A stretch of DNA of 64,000 nt. It comes from Caprimulgus europaeus (taxonomy: Eukaryota > Chordata > Aves > Caprimulgiformes > Caprimulgidae). Below are positions 34,145 to 44,215 of the stretch, one piece after another (positions within the stretch are counted from its first letter, which is position 1; each line of letters opens with the position of its first letter). Under the pieces are notes generated by a model that was not told where the DNA came from, made no database searches, and saw only the letters and a list, made by a program, of their open reading frames with translations. The position numbers and the translations under genes are program-made. The stretch covers positions 744,001 through 808,000 of the forward strand of contig OU015542.1 in assembly GCA_907165065.1 (NCBI GenBank). The letters run 5' to 3'.

Positions 34145-35574
34145 GAAGCAAACTGCTGATTTTGGTGCTTTGCTTGAACATCCAGTCAGAAGTGGAGTCT
34201 TGCCCCGGGGCGTGTGTATGCTACAGTGAACCGAAGATTACAATAAGTTGTCAGCAGCAAGGACTGACAGCAATCCCCACTGAGATACCCATCCACAGCC
34301 AGCGCATCTTCTTGCACAACAACAAGATAACCCTTGTGAGGGCCACCAGCTTCACCTCCTGCCGCAACATGACAATTCTTTGGATCCACTCCAATAACAT
34401 CAGCCTCATTGAGCCTGGAGCCTTCTATGGGCTCAACAAACTGGAGGAGTTAGATCTCAGTGACAACACGAACCTGAAATCTATCAACCCTGTCACTTTC
34501 CGGGGTCTTGTTCACCTCCACACCTTACATCTGGATCGCTGTGGGCTCCTGGAGCTCTCCACAGGGCTTTTTCGTGGGTTGTTCTCCTTGCAATATCTTT
34601 ACCTTCAGGATAATAATCTTCAGAACCTGCTGGATGACACCTTCATCGATCTTGCAAACCTCACCTACTTGTTTTTGCATGGTAACAAAATCAAGATCTT
34701 GTCAGAGAACGTCTTTCGCGGGCTGATCAACCTTGACCGGCTGCTTCTGCACCAGAATAGAGTCAGTCTGGTTCACCGCCGGTCTTTTCACGACCTTGGG
34801 AAAGTGATGACCTTGTATCTGTTTAACAACAACCTGACTGTCCTCACAGGGGAAACCATGGCTCCTCTGGTGTCCCTCCAGTACCTGCGCTTGAATGGCA
34901 ACCAGTGGATCTGTGACTGCCAGGCTCGGTCTCTCTGGAATTGGTTTAAGCAGTTTAAAGGGTCGTCTTCGGAGCTGGAGTGCCACCTTCCCCCCCGCTT
35001 GGCAGGGAGAGACCTCAAAAGGCTACAGAGCGCCGACTTGGAAGGATGCGTCGACTCCTACAACCAGATCCGAACAAGTGTTTTCAGCACTAAGACCAGA
35101 TCTGGTAAACTGCCCACTGGGGTCCCTCCTCTCGGTTCCCGCGATGGCTCCTCGAAGTGCTGCCAGCCAGAAACGGATAAGTCTTTTATTTATGAAGCTA
35201 AAGGCAAGGCAGGTCCTTCTTCCCACAGCAGTCGGCCATCCTCCAACAACCCTCTCAAGGATAAGGAGAACATGTCCAAAACCAAGTATGTTGAAACGGA
35301 CCCTTCCAAAAATGGCAGCAACAAGCAGATAAATGATTCCCCCTTTGGGACCTTCCCCAGCATTGTAGAGCCTCCACTGACCAAGTTGAAACCAGAATTT
35401 CTAGAGCCTATTGAACCTTCCACAGTCCCAACCAGAAAGAGACAGGGCTGCTCTAAAAGGAACAAATCAAAGGCCCAGTGCCGCCTCACCCAGCCAGGAA
35501 ACAGCTCCACGTTACAGCTCAGCCTAAGCATTTTGATCCCCTCCTTGGTGTGGAGCTTACTGTTATTCTGCTAA
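34145..35574 (+). CDS. RTN4R: Reticulon-4 receptor (Nogo receptor 1), exon 2: all of the coding sequence except the first few residues
   Basis: GPI-anchored neuronal surface receptor which, in mammals, binds Nogo-66, MAG and OMgp and signals growth-cone inhibition through co-receptors. I number residues from the TTG at 34162; the frame is open 5' of it to the acceptor (SKLLI plus a split codon, phase 1), so that TTG is not the start. The true ATG must be in exon 1. Seen: the hydrophobic end of a signal peptide (to ~12); LRRNT cysteines 14, 18, 20, 30; about eight or nine 24-residue LRRs (~34-245); LRRCT with WICDC and cysteines 251, 253, 274, 296; a Lys/Ser/Pro-rich stalk with a CC pair (333-334); and a hydrophobic tail (450-470) typical of a GPI signal. 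Sequons at 69, 166, 224, 384, 434 and 447. The stalk motif INDSPFGT and the CCQP motif match RTN4R rather than RTN4RL1/RTN4RL2. Exon 2 encodes ~475 residues against 473 for whole human RTN4R. No frameshift or stop. Confidence 0.96.
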
Positions 35575-35707
35575 AATTAACTCTTTTCCTGGGTAGAGGA
35601 CACTTTAATACTAGACTTTTGCTGACCTCTATAAATGTTGCAAACAAAAGCAAAATTATCATCCACCCTGAGAAAGCTTTGTTACACAAAAGTTAACTGG
35701 ATGCCTT

Positions 35708-35783
35708 TATTAAAAAAAAAACAAAACAAAAACAACAAAACAAAACAAACAAACAAAAAACAAAAACAAAAAAGACAAACACC
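35708..35783. repeat. A-rich (A3-6C)n tract in the RTN4R 3' UTR
   Basis: Roughly 70 bp made almost only of A runs split by single C bases. It carries no transposon body on either side, so it is treated as simple sequence. Confidence 0.9.
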
Positions 35784-35901
35784 AAGATGTACATAATTTA
35801 TTTGTCCTGAAACCTGTGAATTATACCTTTGGTCTTTGGAACTGCACTTGCCCACAAAGCAGCTTTTGCTACAGCAGATGGTAAAGAAATATGGTTTATT
35901 T

Positions 35902-35916
35902 ACACACACACACACA
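35902..35916. repeat. Short (AC)n run in the RTN4R 3' UTR
   Basis: Seven and a half AC units followed by an A run. Confidence 0.85.
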
Positions 35917-36186
35917 AAAAAGTGTAAGAAATGCTCTGAAAAGAATGTCTGAAATCTGTTTGTAACTTGACATCACACTGAACAATATTGCAGGTTCCCA
36001 TTTGCAGAGGTAATGAATTTGATGCTGTTTTAATCCTATGTTTATGAATCTTGCGGTTTTTCTGTATTCATTCCATCACACCGTGTTTACGGGCAGCATT
36101 TGTTGAAGAATGCTACCTTTTCCTTCACAAGATTGCAGTATATATAGATATGCATTTTATTTTACTTGTGTACAAGTATAAAAAAA

Positions 36187-36196
36187 AATAAATAAA
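36187..36196 (+). terminator. RTN4R: Two overlapping AATAAA polyadenylation signals of RTN4R
   Basis: AATAAA occurs at 36187-36192 and again at 36191-36196, about 615 nt after the stop codon, followed by a T-rich stretch (ATTTCTTTTTCC) and then GGTTGT, which suits a downstream GU/U-rich element. Confidence 0.8.
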
Positions 36197-36316
36197 TATT
36201 TCTTTTTCCTAAATGGTTGTCATCTCCAAGGGGTGAAGTAAGCTAACCAGCTAAAAAGCTGAAAAATTTAAAGGGTGTTGAGTAACCCCTGATCTGAAGA
36301 CATTTAACACAACAGT

Positions 36317-36322
36317 AATAAA
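36317..36322 (+). terminator. Possible alternative distal polyadenylation signal
   Basis: A further AATAAA about 125 nt beyond the main pair. It is isolated, and the sequence after it is not clearly GU-rich, so its use is uncertain. Confidence 0.3.
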
Positions 36323-39300
36323 TAAGACATGCTTGCCGTGGTTATGCAACCTTAAACTGGTGCCAACAAAGTGTTCCCTTGCACGAAACATGCTCTGTTA
36401 ATGCTCCTGTTTCCTGCCAAGCTGTCCCATCCACTCGCCCAACATCATTCATATTTTAGGACGCTCAGAATAGCAGGAAATATATCGCCCAGCCCCTTGG
36501 AGCTGAGGATCCACGCTGCAGGTAGGGGAATGTTAATAAGCAACTAGAAGTTGGGCAGGGACATGTTTTTTCTGATCTGCACAGATAATTAGACTCAGCT
36601 CTGTTACTAGTGACCCAGAAGGTGGTACCAAAGTGGGTCTGCACTCAGGCTTGGATTTATGAAATAGGTTGTATCGACCTAAACACTCAGCTCCTGGCCT
36701 TGCAGCTCAGGTTGGCTCTGCTGGAGAGCTGGTGTCCATTACTGGTTGTGCCACCACTGCTTTGTGTGGTCACGATGCAAGAGACTTCATCTTGCAGAGT
36801 GTGATCTTCATCTGTGAGATCTCCACCTGTGTGATCCCCATTTTTGACCTCAGGATGCTATAACAATCAAACTGTTGCTGTCTGGGTACCCCCAGACCAC
36901 ACAGTGGGCCATAAAACCTCTGCCTAGATCTACCTGTGTGCTCCTCATAGTGCAGACAGCCCTCTGTGCTCTCTGTATGTTCTCCAGGTCACAGCAGGGT
37001 TGTGCAGACAGTTTGGCAGGAGGTAGCTTTTCCTTATTAAATTATAGATTTTTCTTCTGTTCTCCTCTCTTCAGAAAGACTGTTGAGGTATTGAGGTCTC
37101 TGCATGCAAGACCAGCTTGTCACATGTAGGTGGCAAGAGGAGTATCATGGGTGTACCAGAGTCCTGGGAACCTGCACCAGAGGATCATGTGTGCAAGCCA
37201 GGCTGATGGTCTCCAGGCTGCACCGACCACCATTGGGATTCTCAGCACTGGGTCTTGTGCTCAGCTTCACAGAACAACCACATGTGGAGGAGGGAGGCAC
37301 CATGGCAAGCCAGCAGTGAAGGATCTCAGCAGGGTTATGACTTAGTGCCAGCCCTGCTCTAAGCTTGATGGTTCACGAGGAGGGCACAGTGACCATTGGA
37401 AGGAGCAGGGAAGGATGCTTAGATGGCTTCTATCCCAGAAAGAGCATCAAGCTGCAGGTTGGGTAGCCAACGTGGCAGTATGAGGCCCACCTACAACAAC
37501 TTCACAGGGTGTTGCTGGGTACTTTCTACGTCTGCCACCTGTGTGAATGACAGGTAGGGCAACACCCAAACTGTTGTATTTGTGATCTGTCTCCTCCAAA
37601 TCCATCATTGGGGCTGCCAAAAAGATGTGGCGTGGACCCGTACTGGTGAGCAGCTCCTTCTTGGCGCTGAAGGTGGGGACTGGTCTACCAGCTGGGCAGG
37701 AGATGCTGCGCAGTGTGGCCTTGGGTTCTCAGCAGATCTGACTGCTGCCATCCCAGCTCCATGACCAGTGTCAGCCTCTGCAGAGCAGCCAGGTGGGTTT
37801 CTGTGCAAAGGATGAAGCACAGTGCCCTGTGCTGGGGTTCCTAAGTGCCTTGGTTACCCAGAGATAGCTTTAAAATCCCGATGCCTGCATGCATGTCCAG
37901 TTTGTGTGCATACGCATTCGCACACGGAGGTGAGTGATCAGTACCTTACCAGCTGTTTTCTGCCATACTTGCTAGAACTTATCCGCTTCATGCAAATGCT
38001 GAAGGATTTTCTGAGGTGCTGCATGCCCGAGGCAGGCCCCCGTCTTCTCCTACTCACCTAAAAGCATCATTCAAACTCCTGAGGGATTCAAACCTGCACC
38101 TGAAACTGAAGGACAGTAGCAGAGCAGCTCAGCCTGGCTTGGTCAGCGGGGCCAGTACCACTCCAAAGCCCATAGAAAAGCCAGAAGAAGAGTTGCTGGA
38201 TGCTGTGATGGGTTGCTGTGGAAACTCCCATTTTGGTCATAGTCTCAGGGCACACCGCGTGCCTCTCTTGTACCATAGTTAGTGAGTTTTGTGGTCAAAA
38301 TGCTTGGACCAATGCTCACAGCTTTATAGACATGAGGAAAACAGAAGAGGTGGCAAAAAACAGGATGAGGCTGTGCAAAAAAAAAAGAGAACAGCTCTGT
38401 ATTGTGTCGTCTCCCCACAGCAACTAAGTGGGTCCTGAACAGAGTTGAGATCTGGGTTGATCTGTGCCCAAATTAGCATCACAAGGAGCGTGGTGTTGAT
38501 GACCCCTCAGGTTAACACAAAGTAGAGTAGTGCATTACTGTCACTTATCCTGAATGGACTAGGAGTCGCTTTATGCCAACCCAGTGACACTCTTCCTGCT
38601 TTCTAGGGCTTGAATTTGCTGTGCTTTCAGTGGCTTCTACGTCTGTATATTGGCCACAAGCCCAGAAGAGTCTCTTGTGCTTATTTCCTAGTTGCCAATT
38701 TCTGTGTTTACAGGCATTAGAAGGCATTTGAATGACAAATCATTGGACAAGGTGATGCAGGGACAGCAGGAACATCTGTAGGAGGTTGGAAGAGGCAAAG
38801 GGTGAGCTCTGGTATTGGTGAGGGTAGGGAGGGTTTGAGGACTTCGATGGAAGGCAGTTTCCCTTCTGCTTTGTGCTTTGCTGGAGTTGGCACAAGTCTT
38901 CCACATATTCCTGGACCTATTTTACACTCAGTTGTCACTGACTTAAATGGGATTTACCCAGCAGGACTCAGGACCTTGATGAAAAGATCTTGTGATACTT
39001 TTTATCTCTTCCTTTCTCACTGTGCAAGTCACAGTCAATTTTCTGCTCATATCCTTGATGTCAGGAGTGAAATCAAATAAACAAAGTCAGCAGTGAGGAA
39101 CCCGAATGGCTCTGGGTGGATGAAGGATGCAGTCCAGGCTGTCCTAGGAAGAATGGATTTCCCATCACAGAGCACAGGGCTGCACAACTCAGCATGTTGT
39201 ACTCCCTACACATTGTCACCATGCAGACCCCTGATAATGTAGTGCCCGCTGTTGAAGATGCAGTAAAAACACAGACCTTCAAGCAGTGGTGGGAAGACAC

Positions 39301-39532
39301 TGTGTCCATGTTTCCTTCTCTGGCAGCATTTGCCTCCACAGATCCACACTTAACTTTCACTGCCAGCTCCACATTGTCCTGGCAACAAGCAGGAAAAATA
39401 CCAAAACAATTTTCCAGGTTTTTAGGTTCACCTGGAAGCACTGCTGGGCTCCAAGCCAGCTAAGAAGATGGTTCTCCCTCCCTTTGTCATAGTAACATGT
39501 AAAGTGTATTTATCCTCTGCCCCCTCCCTCCA

Positions 39533-39563
39533 TCTTCCTATCCTCATGCAGAGGATAGGAAGA
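39533..39563. repeat. Perfect inverted repeat, 13-bp arms with a 5-nt loop
   Basis: TCTTCCTATCCTC, then ATGCA, then GAGGATAGGAAGA: the arms are exact reverse complements. No T run follows on either strand, and the setting is intergenic. Confidence 0.95.
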
Positions 39564-42444
39564 CTTTCCCACTCTCCAAGAGGAGACAAACATTAAACAT
39601 ATTCATCATGTTGTATCTACATGGAATCCAGCAGAATTCATATTCAAAAGGCTGTTTCTCTTGGTGTACAGGTTGTCTCACAAGGCATAAATTAACTTTG
39701 ACTTTTCAGGACACTTATTTTCAGTATTTTATATTTAACACCTTGAAAGCTCTGACCTAAGAAGAGATGATGCTGAATTTTTATTGACTTGAAGTGAGAG
39801 TCAGGGAAGGAAGAACTTCTTGTTGAAGAAGAGAGAGTGCTAAAATACAAGGATGTCATTTTCTTGCATACATATGCACATCCTTGGAGTTCCAGAGCCG
39901 CCTGATGTTTCGTCTGCACTGCTGGTAGTTGTCCCTCCTCCTCCATTTCAAGAAGCTTGTTCTCCAGCCTGGTCCCCGGATTTCCTTCATGTTATTACCC
40001 AGTTCCTGGGATGGCACCAGGAGAGGCACTATTGTAGGTTTTGGAGGCTCCTGCTCTATGTCTATTCTACGTAGAATTACTGTAAGAGCAAATACAAGGT
40101 AGTGGGCCATTGGCATTTGCTTCGTGCTGGTGCTATTACCCCTCTCATTTAAGCAGGGAGGGCAGGGAGATGGGACTGTTCCTCTGCCTAAGGATGGGGA
40201 AAAGGAGTCCAAAAGTACGTGTCCCATGGTGGTGATTTGTCCCATCCTAAATGAAGTGCCTAAGACAGCTATGGTGACCCTCACTCCAGAGCTCCCCATC
40301 TCTCTCTACCAGGATTCCAAATGGCAACATTTGACATGGGCACATTTTATGTAAAAGTGATTTCATCAAACTGGATTAGAAAACTTTCTTTTTATTTTTT
40401 TTAATGGGTAACTGTGATTCATTGAGATAAAAACTTTTATAGAGGGATGCTGTGGCTTTGACGTCACTTTCTATCACCAAGACCTTTTCAATCAAAGCCA
40501 GGGAGGAAGAGAGGGGTAATGCAGTCTGAAAGAAACCCCACTAGTGGCCTGGTTGGTAAGAAATCCTATATGTTGATTGAAAAAGACTGATACATGTAGC
40601 TCAAGCAGTTCTAGTGTAAACTGCTATCTCTTGAGATTTCCTCACTTTCCTGTCCAGAGCCTCCAGGTCCTCAAATGATTAATTTGTCTGGGTCTGTGCA
40701 TTTAAAGGCCCTCACAGAGCTTGGTCTAAACCTCATCACTGTAGCTGCTGAATCAGCCTTGCTGGAAACACATCATCAGATGACCAGGAGAGGCTGGAAG
40801 TGGGACAAGACCAGCCAAAGCTGAGCATGGCCAGGCACTGGACCCTGGTAGCTTCACTCTGTGCCCACTGCATACAGCAGATTGTGTACCCCAGCTGTTT
40901 TAGGAACAGTCATTTTGCTGCATGCAGGAGATCTGAAGGTGCAGTGCCCTGAGGGAAACAATCTCAGGCAGAGTTGGTGATCTCTCTTGGCTTCAGATTT
41001 TAAGAGTCTACATTTGCCTCAAATGAGTTCGTGGCAGCTGCTTTCATCCTCTCTCACCCCTCTTTCACTGTTGCCTCTCCTCCTCTCCCGGCCTTCCCTT
41101 GAACAAGAAGACTCCCATTTCCAGCTTGGTCCTCCAGACAGCAGAACTGTGACTCTCTAACTGCGAAAAAAAATATTACTCATGTCCCCAATGTCCCTTC
41201 TTAATGAAGCTCACCTGGGTTCTGCTTAGCTCCATACTGGTGACTGTGTTTCCAAGCTTTTCTCATCTGAGGCTGAAGTTTCCCCACTCATCCTCTGAGT
41301 CAGGGACCCATCAGAGAAACACCAGATCTCACAAGACTCAGGACAGTGCTGTGAGAGCTGGCAATGCTGTGTCAAGGACTGGAACCTGCTTCTGGCCATA
41401 GTTCCTGCAGTTGCCTGTTGGAGATGACAAGTACCTGCTTGTAACCCTGGCCGTGGGCTGCAGGCAGATGACAGGAAATCTTCTGCATACCTGCCCCATC
41501 CTTCTCCCATACCTAATGGAAGATCATGGAGCAAATCCCCAGCTGTCTGTGACTCCACAGAGCTGAGATCTCTGCTCCTAAAGAGGATCTCCTTCTCCTA
41601 AACCTTGTGATCAAGTAGTGTTTCCTCATCTTTCTGCTCTGACACAGAGAAGATTATCCGAGTTGCTGAATTTTGCTATAAACAAACATGATGCATAGCA
41701 ATAACAAAGACTGGAAGGTTCTCTAGGCCCAAGATGTGGTTTTGGATTAGGTTCCTATCATTAGACAGTGAGGGAAAAGACTTATTGCTGTTCTACCTCC
41801 CTCTCAATATCAGAAAAGCATAAAAAACCCCATAATCATTGAGAGATGGGGGTGAGCAGGAGAACAGAAATCAGGCAAGGGAGGCAAAGGTTTCTTAGGG
41901 ATGATATTGGACCACGGTGTCACGATTGCTGATGGGAAGCTCTGGAGATAGCACAAACTCTGGGTACAACCATGGTGAAGGCAAGGAATCTGTGAAATTA
42001 TGCAGAGACCTTCCCTATAAAGCCAAGCCCAAACATTTGAATCTGGCTAGTGACAGAAACACTAATTAGAGACGCCTTGATTTGTCCATAACTAGGGCAG
42101 TGTATGCAGAAATGCTGAGGCAGGTGAGACTTAGTGGAATTGCTTCCCAGGGCATCTATAAATAGGGAAAAAGGAGATTCAGCAAAGGATAGGCAGGATG
42201 AAAATAAAGGCATAACTGCCCACTCCCTAAATGATGAGGCACTTCAAATCTTGAAATGACTCACCTCTACAGTTTGGGAGACATGTTCTAGGTCAGCAGG
42301 TACCAAAAAGGCCCAGCTGTCATCAAGCATAAAACCAGAAATGTTTTTTTTGGGGGGATGAAATCACAGCTTTTGATAGGCTGCCTCACTCTGCAGGGCA
42401 CAACACCGGCGCAGTAGCTGGTGTGAGTCATGGGCTGGGCTTCT

Positions 42445-42595
42445 TCGCAGCGTTTGGGTTGTGGGTGGCTCCATCTGCAGTGCTTTACTTGTGGCAGGGT
42501 CCATCTGCGGTGGTTTATTTGTGGGTCAGGTCTGTTGGCAGTGGTTTGCTCATGGCTCAGCTCCTTTGTGGTGGTGTGGTTGTGGCTGGCTCCCA
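42445..42595. repeat. Degenerate minisatellite, five units of about 30 bp
   Basis: Unit starts at about 42445, 42475, 42505, 42536 and 42566. Each has a (C/T)TGC(A/G)GTGGTTT-like start, a TTGTGG(G/C) middle and a GGCTCC-like end. The 30-bp period gives ten-residue repeats in open frames on both strands, which are incidental. Confidence 0.82.
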
Positions 42596-43394
42596 CTTGA
42601 ATTTGTTGTTCTGGTTTTGAGTATTATTGCTTGGATTTAGAGCAGAAAGGGAACTCCAAAATTTGGTAAGAGGAGGGACTGTGGGACTTTTCCATGTGAG
42701 TGGGTAGGTAATACTTTAAAACAGTGAAGCTGCAGCTATTGGCTGGTTGTGGTCAGTGGGGTTTAAACTGACACTTCTGTGACTCACTGTGTGTCTGTCT
42801 GCTGCTGCCTGAGCTGTGAGATCCTGTTTTGCTTTCTGCACAAGCTTCTCTACTGCAGTTTGCTCCAGAACCTCTGGAAAAAGACCAGGAGCTTCATGGT
42901 GTGGACAGCTGATGTGGTCCTGCCTGTCCCTGGGGCAGGCTGCCAGGAGCACAGCAGCATCTCTCACCAGGTGTCCTGGGTGATCTCTCTCACCTTCCCA
43001 ATGGGCCAGGGATTATCCCTGCTGCCCATGAGCAGAAAGGCACGTTACGCACCGGTGTGTCCATGTCTGGGAGGGGTGGCATGGCATTTTTCTTTAACAG
43101 CAACCGTCATGGACAGTCCCCAAAGACACATGGAGCTGCCTCCCCCAGACATCAGCCTCCGTGTCACTGCCTTGCCCTGCTTGAGGAACTCTGTGTTTAG
43201 TCTCTAAGTCTTGGGGTAAAGCAACAGAAACAGCTCTGGTTGAGCTGCACTTTCCAGCAGTGTCACAGGAACAATGTGCAACCTTGGGTATGTCATTTAA
43301 CCTCCTTCCCAGCACCCAACTATAGAGGGGTAGAGGGGCTGGTGGGAGGAGCTGTGGACACTCTCGAGGGCAGAAAGGCCCTGCAGAGAGGTCT
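42596..43394. other. Unique intergenic sequence
   Basis: No repeat family or exon recognised. Confidence 0.4.
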
Positions 43395-44215
43395 AGAGAA
43401 ATTATAGTGCTGGGCAATCACCAGCTGTAAGAATTTTAACAAGGGCGAGTGCTGGATTTTGGGATGCAGCAACCCCGGACACACACCCAGCCTGGGGAAG
43501 GAGAGGCTGGGGAGCAGCCCTGCAGAGAGGGACCTGGGGGTTCTGGTCAATGGCAAGTTGAACACGAGCCAACAGTTCATGGCAGCCAAGAGGGACACCC
43601 ATGTCCTGGGGGCATCCAGCACTGCACTGCGAGCCACGGGAGGGGATCGTCCCGCTCTGCTCTGCACTGGGGTGGCCTCACCTCCAGCACTCGGGGCAGT
43701 TTGGGCACCACAGGAGAAAAAGGATCTAAAGCTGCTGGAGAGTGTCCAGAGGAGGGACACAACGTTGGGGAAGGGTTCAGAGGGGAAGGGTGTGAGGAGA
43801 GGCTGAAGTCACTTGGGTTGTTCAGCCTGGAGAAGAGGAGACAGAGAGGAGATCTCCTGGCAGTCTGGAACTTCCTCCCAAGGGGAAGAGGAGGGGCAGG
43901 CGCTGAGCTCTTCTCTCTGGCCACCAACGCCAGGAGCAGAGGCCATGGCAGGAAGATGTGGCAGGGGAGGGTGAGGTTGGCCATGAGGAAAAGGTTCTTG
44001 AGGCAGAGGGTGGTGGAGCACTGGCACAGGCTCCCCAGGGAGGTGCTCATGGCCCCAAGCCTGACAAGATTCCAGCAGCATTTGGCCAAGGCCCTCAGGG
44101 ACATGGTGTGAATGTTGGGATTGTCCTGTGCAGGGACAGGAGTTGGGCTCGGTGATCCTGGTGGATCCCTTCCAACTCACAACATTCCATGGTTCTATGA
44201 TTCTATGGTGGTAGG
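43395..44215 (+). mobile_element. CR1 LINE, 5'-truncated copy with part of ORF2
   Basis: About 820 bp. The frame at 43459-43806 stays open for 115 codons and encodes the C-terminal part of CR1 ORF2: SSPAERDLGVLVNGKLN, then AAKRDTHVLG, WAPQEKKDLKLLESVQRR. The body continues through the LFSLEKRR region into the 3' UTR and ends with GGATCCCTTCCAACTCAC and a tail TTCTATGATTCTATG. Truncated within the reverse-transcriptase region and frameshifted near 43800, so it cannot move on its own. A closely related copy is at 58790-59520. Confidence 0.95.

Larger units (their letters stand above)
35575..36215 (+). other. RTN4R: 3' untranslated region of RTN4R
   Basis: AT-rich sequence between the RTN4R stop codon and the first good polyadenylation signal. 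It contains an A-rich (A3-6C)n tract and a short (AC)n run. Cleavage is expected 10-30 nt after 36196; the end given is an estimate. A longer form ending after 36322 is possible. Confidence 0.75.
36216..42444. other. Intergenic sequence downstream of RTN4R
   Basis: No exon and no clear transposon recognised over about 6.2 kb. A perfect hairpin lies at 39533-39563. Open frames are short and unsupported. Confidence 0.4.

Noticed and set aside
34186-35531. Open frames antisense to, or in other frames of, RTN4R exon 2
   Set aside because: Shadows of a strongly constrained coding sequence, without domains or start context of their own.
34145-35574. Possible identity as RTN4RL1 or RTN4RL2 instead of RTN4R
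   Set aside because: The stalk motifs KCCQP and INDSPFGT and the LRRCT stretch RLAGRDLKRL agree with RTN4R; the paralogues differ in the stalk.
43577-44104. Minus-strand frames across the CR1 copies at 43.4-44.2 and 58.8-59.5 kb
   Set aside because: Antisense of the CR1 ORF2/3' UTR, repeated in both copies for that reason.
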